A DNA stretch of 64,000 nucleotides from Rhizobium rhododendri (GTDB lineage Bacteria > Pseudomonadota > Alphaproteobacteria > Rhizobiales > Rhizobiaceae): positions 3,115,001-3,179,000 of the forward strand of contig NZ_CP117267.1 of NCBI RefSeq assembly GCF_007000325.2. Direction: 5' to 3'. The notes below the pieces were generated by a model. The model saw nothing but the letters and a program-made list of their open reading frames with translations. It did not search any database and had not been told where the DNA came from. The position numbers and the translations under genes were made by a program. Every line of letters starts with the position of its first letter. Position 1 is the first letter of the stretch. This document shows positions 46,241 through 59,068 of this stretch, one piece after another.

Positions 46241-46837
46241 TCAGCCTGCCAGGATGGCGTCGGCTTCGTCTGCACTCATCTCGAAGACCGCATTGCCGAT
46301 CGTGAAGCCGAACCCGTTACGGGCGAACGCCGATAGCTCCTTGGCCTTGCGCTTGTCGTCGGCCTCTCCCCGCCGGTACGGGCCGAAGGCGCGCTTTCTG
46401 GCAAAGACCACAGCCGCATAGAGATCGTCGGTATCCTTGAGTGCCGAAGCAGCGACGTCCGTATCCACACCCTTTGCTGAGAGCGTCTGCGCAATGAACC
46501 GCTTCGACTTGCCGTTGCGCACGGCAGCATCCGTCTTCTGGCGGGCATAGGCGCCGTCATCCAGCGCCTTCTGTTCATAGGCCAACGCGACTGCCGCAGC
46601 GGAAATTGCACGCAGTTGGTCGCCTGTGATGTCTTCGAATTTCGCCTTGGCTTTTTTGACGATAGCTTCGGAAAGCTCTTTTTCCGTCATCATCCGCCGC
46701 TCGAGACGGGAGAGCGTTGCATTGCGCGTCCACGCCAGCATCCGGGGCGTTGGGACTGAACCCTGGTCCTCTTCGGGGACTTCCGGTGGACGCGCCCTGG
46801 CCTTCGGAAATTCGATCAGAATCGCCGCAGACCCCAT
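46241..46837 (-). CDS. recX: Regulatory protein RecX
   Basis: A 198-residue helical-repeat protein that modulates RecA filaments. RMLAWTRNATLSRLERRMMTEKELSEAIVKKA, AYARQKTDAAVRNGKSKRFIAQTLSAKGVD and VVFARKRAFGPYR are the RecX tandem three-helix repeats. recA itself is not in this window. The ATG lies inside the last codons of the cold-shock gene (22-base overlap), so recX is translated from the same message. Confidence 0.88.
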   Translation of the reverse strand: MGSAAILIEFPKARARPPEVPEEDQGSVPTPRMLAWTRNATLSRLERRMMTEKELSEAIVKKAKAKFEDITGDQLRAISAAAVALAYEQKALDDGAYARQKTDAAVRNGKSKRFIAQTLSAKGVDTDVAASALKDTDDLYAAVVFARKRAFGPYRRGEADDKRKAKELSAFARNGFGFTIGNAVFEMSADEADAILAG

Positions 46838-47145
46838 TCGCGCTCGAATTCCGCGTCGGCATCGATTTCCTGAACAACAACAGGGGTAGGGCTGCGTTTC
46901 TGCTGCACGGGAGCCTCGACCTTGGCAACAGGAGCAGGCGGCGCGATCATCACCAGGTTCTCGGCGAAGACCTTGCCGTTCTTGTCGCCCAATGTGTATT
47001 CCAGGGATGTGCCGGGTTCGAGGGGCGGCAACTTGGCTTCCTCGATTTTCCGCAAATGCAGGAAGACATCAGCGCTGCCATCGTCCGGCGTGATAAAACC
47101 ATAGCCCTTGGTTACGTTGAACCATTTCACCTTGCCCGTGGCCAA
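46816..47145 (-). CDS. Cold-shock domain protein with C-terminal extension
   Basis: A 109-residue protein. Residues 1-68 are a cold-shock domain with RNP1 (KGYGFITP) and an RNP2-like VFLHL; it binds single-stranded RNA or DNA. Residues 69-109 are a Pro/Val/Ala-rich linker and an acidic end (EIDADAEFEREWG). The start is TTG 47145, with AGGAAA upstream, placing MATGKVKWFN at the family N-terminus. The 3' end overlaps recX. Confidence 0.9.
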   Translation of the reverse strand: MATGKVKWFNVTKGYGFITPDDGSADVFLHLRKIEEAKLPPLEPGTSLEYTLGDKNGKVFAENLVMIAPPAPVAKVEAPVQQKRSPTPVVVQEIDADAEFEREWGLRRF

Positions 47146-47392
47146 ATCCGGCTTTCCTCATTCGCTGCAAATCATTTAACCCATAGTGGCACTACGGCCG
47201 GCAAAATTCAACGCCATGACCGTTTGAAGCCCCGAGTAACCGCGATTATTGTTACTATCCGGCACAAGAAATACGTCGGTTGCGGGTGCGCGGTCGCCGC
47301 TTCGTGACTGGTCCTTCGTCAGAGCTCAACTATAATGCTTCGAATACGGCGGAGATCGCCTGTAGAACCATCGACGAGGAAGAGGAAGCACC

Positions 47393-49693
<2,301 letters not shown>

Positions 49694-49857
49694 CCACACG
49701 GGCAAGGCTTTCCATCCCGACTGGCCCGCAGCAGGGGACAGTGGGGATGGAAGTCACAAAAAGATCCCCGCAAGGAGAATCGCCGGGAGAGCTTAAAACT
49801 GTGATCTGCAGTCCCTATATGAGGAACGTCACAGTTCCGTGCCTCATAGGAGAAGCA

Positions 49858-50862
49858 ATGTCCGCTGCCTCGCGTTTCGCCAAATTCGCTCTTATCGCCG
49901 TCGTTTCAGCGGCCAGCGTCTTTGCTACCATCGGTGATGCGGATGCCCGGCGCGCCGGCGGCGGCATGAGCTTCGGAAGCAGAGGCACCCGCACCTATAC
50001 GGCGCCGCCAGCCACCAGCACGGCCCCGACCACTGCCGCGCCGATCGAGCGCTCGATGACACCCCAGACCTCGCCGCAATTTCAGCCGCAGCCTGGCGTC
50101 AACGCGCCCCGCACCGGCGGAATGTTCGGTGGCTTCGGCCGCTCGCTGCTCGGCGGCCTTGCCATCGGCGGCCTGCTCGGCATGTTCCTCGGCCACGGCT
50201 TTGGCGGTGCTGCCGGCTTCCTCGGTATGCTTCTGCAGATCGCCATCGTGGGCGGCCTGATTATGCTTGCGATGCGCTTCTTCGCCAATCGCCGGCAGGG
50301 TGCAGCCTCACCGTCGGCAGGCAACGCCTATGCCGGCCCGTCGCCAATGACGCCGTCCTTCCGCATTCCGACCTTGGGCGGCTCAGCTTCAGGCTACGGT
50401 TCCGGCAACGCCGCGCCGAAGACCTCGGCCAAGCCGAGCGACGAAATCGGCCTGTCGCCAACCGACTACAGCCGCTTCGAGGCCCTGCTGACCAAGATCC
50501 AGACCGCCTACGGCGCCGAGGACTATGGCGCCATCCGCGCCCTGACGACGCCTGAAGCGATGTCCTATCTGGCCGAAGAACTTGGCGAAAACGCCACCAA
50601 CGGCGTCCGCAACACTGTATCGCAGGTGAAATTGCTGCAGGGCGACGTATCCGAAGCATGGCGCGAAAATGGTGTCGACTATGCGACCCTCGCCATGCGC
50701 TATTCCAGCATCGACGCCATGGTCGACCGCAACAGCGGCAAGCTCGTCGACGGCGACGACCGCAACCCGAGCGAATCCACCGAACTCTGGACCTTCACCC
50801 GCAAACCCGGCACCGAATGGCTCCTCTCCGCCATCCAGGGCACTGAGCCTGCAAGGCACTAA
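49858..50862 (+). CDS. Tim44-like domain membrane protein
   Basis: A 334-residue protein. The N-terminus is a signal-like helix (FAKFALIAVVSAASVFATIGDADARR). A low-complexity Thr/Pro/Ala stretch, a glycine-rich membrane segment (LLGGLAIGGLLGMFLGHGFGGAAGFLGMLLQIAIVGG in parts) and a C-terminal Tim44-like domain (DYSRFEALLTKIQTAYGAEDYGAIRALTTPEAMSYLAEEL in parts; ELWTFTR) follow. Such proteins are common in alphaproteobacteria and may assist membrane-protein or transport processes. ATG 49858 is chosen because AGGAGA lies six bases upstream. Confidence 0.88.
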   Translation: MSAASRFAKFALIAVVSAASVFATIGDADARRAGGGMSFGSRGTRTYTAPPATSTAPTTAAPIERSMTPQTSPQFQPQPGVNAPRTGGMFGGFGRSLLGGLAIGGLLGMFLGHGFGGAAGFLGMLLQIAIVGGLIMLAMRFFANRRQGAASPSAGNAYAGPSPMTPSFRIPTLGGSASGYGSGNAAPKTSAKPSDEIGLSPTDYSRFEALLTKIQTAYGAEDYGAIRALTTPEAMSYLAEELGENATNGVRNTVSQVKLLQGDVSEAWRENGVDYATLAMRYSSIDAMVDRNSGKLVDGDDRNPSESTELWTFTRKPGTEWLLSAIQGTEPARH

Positions 50863-50876
50863 GGCGAACTGCGATC

Positions 50877-50901
50877 GCGGCCGGGGATCAATCCCGGCCG
50901 C
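50877..50901 (+). terminator. GC-rich hairpin after the Tim44-domain gene
   Basis: GCGGCCGGG and CCCGGCCGC pair perfectly over 9 bp, 14 bases after the stop codon. There is no U-tract, so it may be a weak terminator or an mRNA 3' end protector. Confidence 0.5.
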
Positions 50902-51050
50902 ATGAGCATCGGCAGAAAATTGCGATAACGTGCAATGGCCTGTGAGTGACACACGCCAATCTCTTTAGTGAGCACATCAGCAAAAAAACTGGAAAATAAT
51001 GCGAGCTACCGCAGATAGCCGCTAAAGATGGCGGAATCCAAATCAGGAAT

Positions 51051-51114
51051 TGGCGGAGAGGGTGGGATTTGAACCCACGGTGCCCTTGCAGGCACGCCGG
51101 ATTTCGAGTGCGGT
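51051..51114 (-). repeat. Duplicated 3' part of tRNA-Ser (candidate att site)
   Basis: 64 bases identical to 52986-53049, the 3' two-thirds of the intact tRNA-Ser, except for one G/C change at 51100 (53035 in the tRNA). It starts exactly at the CCA end and breaks off just past the anticodon arm. The D-arm and 5' acceptor strand are absent, so it cannot be a functional tRNA. Together with the intact gene it brackets the HipA-like/DUF3037 operon as a direct repeat, the arrangement left by integration into a tRNA 3' end. Confidence 0.88.
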
Positions 51115-51252
51115 TTTCCGGTCACATTGAAAGCTTTGGGGTAATTCTTCTCCCGATCCAAAGATCCTAATTCGCAAAATCACAATATCTGCAGCTAGCT
51201 CTCACAGGCGCCAAGTTATGCGCCGGATGTCTGCCTTTCCAAAGAAGAAAGT

Positions 51253-52086
51253 TCATCGCTCCACAGCGCTCAGAAGCTCACTGTCATTCCTACCATCGAC
51301 AACCGTGATATTGTTCGCCTTGAATTGCTCGATAGATTCGCGAAACGCCCTTTGGCGCGGCGAATCGCCGCTAGGCCCTTCCACCGCGAAAACCACCTCC
51401 GGCGGCAGGACTTTCTTCAAGCGATTGATCGTGAAAGCCCATTTGTTTCCATGGTCCAGAATGCGTGTCGGTTCGTCTTGACCGAGATATATCGGCTTCA
51501 ATACCTTCAGCGGCGTATCCTGGACGATTTCCACAAACGGGAACTTTGCGGAGTATATTCCGTCCGAAAACGCCATAGGCTTGAAACTACGGCCAATATC
51601 GCGCAGTTTTAAAATCCCTCGGACGTGCTTTTCTAGTAACCCTTCACGATAAACCGAGCCGGCGAAGTTCCGTCTGACATAGTAGTCAAACAATTCATCG
51701 AGCTTAGCCTTGGGATTATCAGTCATTGCGAAGCGAACGTCGCTGAATCGGATTACCCCCTCGCGATCCTTAGTCAAAGCGTGAAAAAGATGCTCGGCGT
51801 TGTCGTTCAGATCGAACTCGAACCTACTCTGCCCGTTACCCGTATGACCGGCGAGATCCCTGATACGCTTCAACTCAGTGTAATAGCTTTTCAGGACACT
51901 GCGAATAGTAACTGCCTCGACGGTGTCGAAGAAGTTTGTCAACCTACCCAGGCGCCTGGTCTCAAGCCTAAAGTCCAGAAAGCTCATGCGCGGCGCGACG
52001 ATCACGATACCGATGTTGGCGAATTCTTCCGTTTCGACGTGCGGCTGGAAACGGACTATCGCATAGCTCACAGCTTGCTTTTTCAT
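51253..52086 (-). CDS. DUF3037 protein, partner of the HipA-like kinase
   Basis: A 277-residue soluble protein. The N-terminus (SYAIVRFQPHVETEEFANIGIVIVAP) is the DUF3037 signature, and the rest is mixed alpha/beta (FEFDLNDNAEHLFHALTKDREGVIRFSD; DELFDYYVRRNF; KWAFTINRLKKVLPPEVVFAVEG in parts). No catalytic motif is evident. ATG 52086 overlaps the kinase stop as ATGA with GGGA upstream; a TTG at 52098 is less likely. The tight coupling suggests that the two proteins act together, as antitoxin, target adaptor or regulator of the kinase; which one is unknown. Confidence 0.8.
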   Translation of the reverse strand: MKKQAVSYAIVRFQPHVETEEFANIGIVIVAPRMSFLDFRLETRRLGRLTNFFDTVEAVTIRSVLKSYYTELKRIRDLAGHTGNGQSRFEFDLNDNAEHLFHALTKDREGVIRFSDVRFAMTDNPKAKLDELFDYYVRRNFAGSVYREGLLEKHVRGILKLRDIGRSFKPMAFSDGIYSAKFPFVEIVQDTPLKVLKPIYLGQDEPTRILDHGNKWAFTINRLKKVLPPEVVFAVEGPSGDSPRQRAFRESIEQFKANNITVVDGRNDSELLSAVER

Positions 52087-52820
52087 GTTCGTTCCCAAAA
52101 CGCCGGCACTCTATGTCGCTTCAGTGTGTTTTCGACACGATCGAGCGACAAGTTAATATCGACCGTGCAGGCGTCGTCTACATAGTGCCACCGTTCTGGG
52201 ATGTCACCAAGGATCTTGGGCAATCCTGTCAAAGCCTTCTCAAACCTTGCATTGTAATGGCCCTGTAGATCCTCCTGGTCGCAAATATCCGACAGAGAAC
52301 TACGGAAAATATGACTTTCAAGCTGTGAATGAAGCGTTACCTCTTCATCGAAAGCTAGATTATGATCGATGACAACAAGCCGATGAGCTGTCTCTGACCA
52401 AAGGAGATTGGGATTGCCGCCAGCATCAGTTAGCGTGCGGTCGCCGTTTTTAACCCACCAGTCGAAGGCCGCGATATCGCGCTTTAGGTCCGTCGGCGCG
52501 TGCTGGACGTTGATGAAAGACATCTCCGTCGCATTCTCAATATTCTCCGAGCCGAAGAGCAAGCCAGCTCCCAAGGCACTTAAGGCCCCGTGCCGGCCTG
52601 CTTCGTAAAGTTCCTGCGGCACCGTTACTATGCAAAATGGAGGTATCGGCAAACCCAGTTGTCGCGCTAGGTGACCAGCAATCCATTCTTTTACAAGCGA
52701 GGCGTAGCCAGCCCCTGTGCCTTTAACAAAGTAGATTTTGCCGTCGGAACCGCGGCAAATATAGGGCTCCGTAGAACCCTGCTCAGAGCGTCTCAGCACT
52801 TCGTCGATTTCGATCGGCAT
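52083..52820 (-). CDS. HipA-like kinase domain protein (stand-alone)
   Basis: A 245-residue protein resembling only the kinase part of HipA. Lys33 in IYFVKGTGAG is a likely ATP-contacting lysine. FDWWVKNGDRTLTDAGGNPNLL (Asp120, Asp127, Asn138) resembles the HipA catalytic loop, and Asp152 in VIDHNLAFD the metal-binding Asp. It lacks the N-terminal HipA subdomain, and no HipB-type HTH gene is beside it. HipA kinases phosphorylate proteins such as glutamyl-tRNA synthetase; the target here is unknown. It is first in the two-gene operon, reading away from tRNA-Ser. The ribosome-binding site is weak (GGGGA). Confidence 0.8.
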   Translation of the reverse strand: MPIEIDEVLRRSEQGSTEPYICRGSDGKIYFVKGTGAGYASLVKEWIAGHLARQLGLPIPPFCIVTVPQELYEAGRHGALSALGAGLLFGSENIENATEMSFINVQHAPTDLKRDIAAFDWWVKNGDRTLTDAGGNPNLLWSETAHRLVVIDHNLAFDEEVTLHSQLESHIFRSSLSDICDQEDLQGHYNARFEKALTGLPKILGDIPERWHYVDDACTVDINLSLDRVENTLKRHRVPAFWERT

Positions 52821-52985
52821 CGGTCCCCACGCATACCACTTGTAGCATGCCTTAGATCACACCGTAAATCGAAGTCCAAGAGCGAGGACGTGCCGAGAGT
52901 GTGGCCCTAGCCAATTTTAAACTGGCATCGAATATAGCTAAAATCAGCGGATTGGGAGGGAAGCCTTACGGCCCCACGTTCAAAA

Positions 52986-53075
52986 TGGCGGAGAGGGTGG
53001 GATTTGAACCCACGGTGCCCTTGCAGGCACGCCGCATTTCGAGTGCGGTACATTCAACCACTCTGCCACCTCTCC
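52986..53075 (-). tRNA. tRNA-Ser(CGA)
   Basis: A 90-base class II tRNA on the minus strand. The acceptor stem GGAGAGG (5' end at 53075) pairs with CCTCTCC before discriminator G and an encoded CCA (52986-52988). The anticodon loop CTCGAAA within CCGCA/TGCGG gives anticodon CGA (codon UCG). A long variable arm (GTGCCTGCAAGGGCAC) and the T-arm GTGGG-TTCAAAT-CCCAC complete a canonical serine tRNA. Its 3' end is the insertion point of the island. Confidence 0.97.
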
Positions 53076-53169
53076 GCGGAACCGGTTGACGCTGTGAAGC
53101 GCGCCGTCCTCTTACCGATAGAAAGTCCGGATGGCAAGGGTGAAAGTCGAAGCTTTTCACCCTTTTGCC

Positions 53170-53198
53170 TTGACACAATTTGACCCCTCGCGTATGTG
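53170..53198 (+). promoter_or_regulatory. Promoter for rplU-rpmA
   Basis: A consensus -35 TTGACA (53170-53175) is followed after exactly 17 bases by TATGTG (53193-53198). It leaves a leader of about 165 bases before rplU, long enough for autogenous control, although I could not fold a defined motif. Confidence 0.6.
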
Positions 53199-53368
53199 CC
53201 CGATCCAATAGGTGCGGAGAAGTCCGCTCCCTTTGCGCTTCCGCGTTCCGCGCAAGCATCACCGGCAGGCCGGTTCGGGCACAAGGCCCGCCTCGCCTGC
53301 TCAATGTCGACTGATAAAAAGACGGCCCCCAAAGCGGGAGAGCCGGAACGAACATGAAAGGATAACCA

Positions 53369-53686
53369 ATGTTCGCAGTCATCAAGACCGGCGGTAAGCA
53401 GTACCGTGTGGCAGCAAACGACGTGCTGACCATCGAGAAGCTCGACGTCATCGCCGGCGATATCGTAGAATTTAACGAAGTCCTGATGATCGGCGTCGGC
53501 GCCGACGCTTCCATCGGCGCGCCCTTCGTTGTCGGCGCAACCGTCAAGGCTGAGGTTGTCGAACACAACCGCGCCCGCAAGGTCATCGCCTTCAAGAAGC
53601 GTCGTCGTCAGAATTCCAAGCGTTCGCGCGGTCATCGTCAGCATCACACGGTTGTCCGCATCACCGACATCGTCGCTGCCGTTTAA
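53369..53686 (+). CDS. rplU: 50S ribosomal protein L21
   Basis: A 105-residue L21, complete: [25 protein letters not shown] at the start, [32 protein letters not shown] in two adjoining basic blocks, and TDIVAAV at the end. AAAGGA precedes the ATG. It forms an operon with rpmA, 30 bases downstream, ending in a strong terminator. Confidence 0.98.
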   Translation: MFAVIKTGGKQYRVAANDVLTIEKLDVIAGDIVEFNEVLMIGVGADASIGAPFVVGATVKAEVVEHNRARKVIAFKKRRRQNSKRSRGHRQHHTVVRITDIVAAV

Positions 53687-53716
53687 GATCACGGACAGGT
53701 TTAAAGGAGAAATCCC

Positions 53717-53986
53717 ATGGCACATAAAAAAGCAGGCGGTTCGTCGCGCAACGGTCGTGATTCCGAATCCAAGCGTCTCGGCGTGAAGAAGTTCGGCGGC
53801 GAAGCTGTGATTGCAGGTAATATCATTCTGCGCCAGCGTGGCACGCAGTGGCATCCGGGCGCCAATGTCGGCCTCGGCAAGGACCACACGATCTTCGCGC
53901 TCACTCCCGGTAACGTCGCCTATCGCACCAAGGCCAATGGCCGCGTGTACGTATCCGTGATGCCGAAAGCCGAAGCAGCAGAATAA
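53717..53986 (+). CDS. rpmA: 50S ribosomal protein L27
   Basis: An 89-residue L27. [29 protein letters not shown] is the near-universal N-terminus that reaches the peptidyl-transferase centre, followed by [33 protein letters not shown] stands before the ATG. Codon use is that of a highly expressed gene. Confidence 0.98.
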   Translation: MAHKKAGGSSRNGRDSESKRLGVKKFGGEAVIAGNIILRQRGTQWHPGANVGLGKDHTIFALTPGNVAYRTKANGRVYVSVMPKAEAAE

Positions 53987-54057
53987 AGCCGGAAGCGTTT
54001 AAGCAGCCGGCGTCTCATCGACCCGGCTGACCGCATCAGGTTCAGTCTTTGAAAACG

Positions 54058-54085
54058 GGGAGATGGGGCGCCATCTCCCTTTTTT
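54058..54085 (+). terminator. Rho-independent terminator after rpmA
   Basis: GGGAGATGG and CCATCTCCC form a 9-bp stem with a GGCG loop followed by TTTTTT. It ends rplU-rpmA; the GNAT gene at 54111 follows closely and must rely on readthrough or its own promoter. Confidence 0.92.
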
Positions 54086-54110
54086 CTTTTCCCACAAGGA
54101 GGACTGAACG

Positions 54111-54746
54111 ATGCAAAGCGAACTGTTAAGGGAGGACCAATCGCGGTCGCCCGAAGACCGGTTGAGGCCGGAGAGGTTAAGACCCGATTGCCCCGTCTTG
54201 TTATCGGAGCGGCTCGTTCTGCGCGCGCCCCACAAAGACGACATCGAAGCCCTTGCCCATCTCGCCAATAACGCCAATGTCGCCACCATGGTCTCGCGCA
54301 TGCAGCACCCGTATACGACCCGGGACGCCGCCGATTTTGTGCGCCGCACGACGTCTGGCGAGATTGGCAAGTGCCTCTATGCGATCACCAAAATGGAAAA
54401 CGGCGCCTTTCTCGGCTGTTGCGGCATAGAACCGGGCCAGGATCCGACGACTGTCGAAATCGGCTACTGGCTGGGCGAGCCCTACTGGAACCAGGGCTTC
54501 ATGACGGAAGCGGCTCACGCGCTGATAGACATGGTGTTCCGCACGCGGCCTGAGGTCGACCAGATCGATGCCCGCTGCCGGGTCACCAACGTCGCCTCTC
54601 GTCGGGTGATCCACAAGTGCGGGTTCCAGTTCCAGGGCGCCGGGCTGGCAGCGTCCCTGGCGCTTGGCAGCACGGTCTCCGTCGAATGGTTCCGGCTGGA
54701 TCGCCGCACCTGGATGTCGTTGCGCAGCTGGGGGGCACTGAGATGA
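54111..54746 (+). CDS. GNAT family N-acetyltransferase (first of pair)
   Basis: A 211-residue RimJ/RimL-type acetyltransferase. After a polar N-terminal extension come SERLVLRAPHKDDIEALAHLANN, FLGCCGIEPGQD, VEIGYWLGEPYWNQGFMTEAAHALIDMVF (acetyl-CoA loop) and ARCRVTNVASRRVIHKCGFQFQG. AAGGAGG stands nine bases before the ATG. The next gene, a second GNAT, starts at the overlapping ATGA. The substrate is unknown; proximity to ribosomal protein genes makes a ribosomal or translation-factor target conceivable. Confidence 0.87.
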   Translation: MQSELLREDQSRSPEDRLRPERLRPDCPVLLSERLVLRAPHKDDIEALAHLANNANVATMVSRMQHPYTTRDAADFVRRTTSGEIGKCLYAITKMENGAFLGCCGIEPGQDPTTVEIGYWLGEPYWNQGFMTEAAHALIDMVFRTRPEVDQIDARCRVTNVASRRVIHKCGFQFQGAGLAASLALGSTVSVEWFRLDRRTWMSLRSWGALR

Positions 54747-55339
54747 ACGCCGCTGTCCTCTCGCGCCGGTCGCAGCAGATCGCGGCACCCGGCCCGGAAC
54801 CGGTTATCCGCACCGCCCGGCTGACACTGCGGCCGCATCGCCTTGGCGACGCTGACGCGATTACGGGATCTCTGTCGGATTTCGCGGTCACCCGCATGCT
54901 GGCGCGTGTGCCGGTCCCTTACCACCGGCAGGACGCGCTCGACTGGCTGGTGCCGCGAGCCTCCGGTCTGCTCGCGGACTGGGCGCTGGCGATTACCGAG
55001 GGCGATGACGATGTCCACATCGGCACGGTCGGCATCGAACTGCGCCACGATCGCTGGCACGTCGGCTACTGGCTGAACCGCTACTACTGGCGGCGCGGGT
55101 TCATGGGCGAGGCTGTGGCAGCCGCGCTGGAACGCTTCAGCCGGCGGATGCCAGGCGAAGACATCCATTCCGGTGTTTTCGTCGACAATCCGGCGTCGCT
55201 GAAGCTGCAGGAGAAACTCGGCTTCCGCATCACCGGTTGCGCGGAAGTCTTCAGCTTTGCCCGCAGCACCATGGTTCCGCACGTCGAAACCCTGCTGTTG
55301 CCGGGCGATCTGCGCACCAGCGCTAGTGCCAGTGCCTGA
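54743..55339 (+). CDS. GNAT family N-acetyltransferase (second of pair)
   Basis: A 198-residue acetyltransferase paralogous in layout to its neighbour: RTARLTLRPHRLGDADAITGSL, VGIELRHDRWHVGYWLNRYYWRRGFMGEAVAAALERF and GVFVDNPASLKLQEKLGFRITG. The ATG overlaps the previous stop as ATGA, so the two are translationally coupled and may form a heterodimer. A GC-rich hairpin follows the gene. Confidence 0.87.
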   Translation: MNAAVLSRRSQQIAAPGPEPVIRTARLTLRPHRLGDADAITGSLSDFAVTRMLARVPVPYHRQDALDWLVPRASGLLADWALAITEGDDDVHIGTVGIELRHDRWHVGYWLNRYYWRRGFMGEAVAAALERFSRRMPGEDIHSGVFVDNPASLKLQEKLGFRITGCAEVFSFARSTMVPHVETLLLPGDLRTSASASA

Positions 55340-55366
55340 CGCAGACAGAGCCTGACATAGACAAAA

Positions 55367-55390
55367 CCGTCGCCGGTTCGCCGGCGGCGG
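55367..55390 (+). terminator. UUCG-capped hairpin before obgE
   Basis: CCGTCGCCGG and CCGGCGGCGG form a 10-bp stem (one G-T pair) closed by a TTCG tetraloop, followed by CTTCTTAT. It is a probable terminator of the GNAT pair. Confidence 0.7.
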
Positions 55391-55500
55391 CTTCTTATAG
55401 ACCAGACAGCAAGACCCCCGCAGGCGGCTATGCTATAGCTGCTGCAGATGACGATAATCTTTGACCTCCGGCAGAACCGCCTATATCGAAGGCGGCATGA

Positions 55501-57783
<2,283 letters not shown>

Positions 57784-57791
<8 letters not shown>

Positions 57792-59067
57792 TCACGTAGC
57801 AGCCAGCCCTGATATCGACCGGCTGATGGATGAAATCGGTCGCCGGGCCCGCGCTGCGGCGCGTCCGCTGTCGTTTGCCTCTGCTCAATCGAAAACCCGC
57901 GCCCTCAATGCCATGGCGGATGCCATTCTTTCAAAGCGGGACCACATATTGGCTGAGAATGCCAGGGATCTTGGCGACGTGGAAGGCACCGGCATGCTCG
58001 CATCGTCGATCGACAGGTTGACGCTGACCGAGGCACGCATCGACGCCATGGCCGACGGCATCCGCACGATTGCCGCACTGGCCGATCCGGTCGGCGAAGT
58101 CATTGCCGCCTGGGAACGCCCGAACGGGCTGCAGATCGAGCGCGTCCGCACGCCGCTCGGCGTCATCGGCGTCATCTTCGAAAGCCGCCCCAACGTTACC
58201 GCCGATGCTGGTGCACTCTGCCTGAAAGCCGGCAATGTCGCCATTCTGCGCTGCGGCAGCGATTCGCGCCGTTCCTCGCAGGCAATCCATGCCTGCCTCG
58301 TCGAGGGATTGAAGGCGGCAGGCTTGCCGGAATACGCGATCCAACTTGTCCCGGTTACCGATCGGGCAGCCGTCGGCGCAATGCTGTCCGGGCTCGATGG
58401 AAATATCGACGTCATCGTCCCGCGCGGCGGCAAAAGCCTCGTGGCGCGGGTGCAAAGCGAGGCCCGCGTTCCGGTCTTTGCCCACCTCGAGGGTATCTGC
58501 CACATCTACATCGATGCGTCTGCGAAACTGGAAATGGCAAAGCAGATTGTCGTCAACGCCAAGATGCGCCGTACTGGCGTGTGTGGCGCGGCCGAGACGC
58601 TGCTTGTCGACCGGGCGGCAGCGGCAACCCACCTCAAGCCGCTCGTCGACGCTCTTGCGGCGGCCGGCTGCGAAGTTCGCGGATCGGCCGACGTGCTTCA
58701 TGCTATCCCCGCATTGAAGGCTGCCACCGAGGAGGATTGGTCGACGGAGTATCTCGATGCCATTATATCGATTGCTATGGTTGATGGCATCTCGGGCGCT
58801 ATCGAACATATAGCCCGCTATTCATCCAATCACACCGAGGCTGTCATTGCTGAAGACCCCGAAGTGGTGGGGCGCTTCTTCACGGAGGTGGATTCAGCAA
58901 TCCTGCTGCACAACGCGTCGACGCAATTTGCCGATGGCGGTGAGTTCGGCATGGGCGCGGAAATCGGCATTGCCACCGGAAAGATGCATGCGCGCGGACC
59001 TGTCGGCGTCGAACAACTGACGTCGTTCAAATACCGGGTACGCGGCAGCGGACAGATACGGCCCTGA
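57784..59067 (+). CDS. proA: Gamma-glutamyl phosphate reductase
   Basis: A 427-residue NADPH-dependent enzyme of the aldehyde-dehydrogenase fold, the second step of proline synthesis. Landmarks are [45 protein letters not shown] and the catalytic Cys in [12 protein letters not shown]. Its ATG lies inside the end of proB. proC is not in the window. Confidence 0.96.
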
Positions 59068-59068
59068 T

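Larger units (their letters stand above)
51051..53049. mobile_element. Minimal tRNA-Ser-associated island (about 1.9 kb, no integrase)
   Basis: The segment runs from the tRNA fragment to the intact tRNA. It carries only the HipA-like kinase and DUF3037 genes plus short flanks. Its base composition looks near 50% GC by eye, below the 60% and more of flanking genes, and codon choice is more relaxed. No integrase, transposase or relaxase is present, so it is either the remnant of a larger element or a passenger moved in trans. Intact core genes lie on both sides: the Tim44-domain gene on the left and rplU-rpmA on the right. Confidence 0.7.

Noticed and set aside
51051..51114. A second tRNA-Ser gene
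   Set aside because: Only the 3' 64 bases are present. The 5' acceptor strand and D-arm are missing and the sequence diverges after 51114, so it is a fragment.
53212..53397. A 61-codon leader gene before rplU
   Set aside because: It is Arg/Pro-rich, overlaps the rplU start and lies in the untranslated leader; nothing supports translation.
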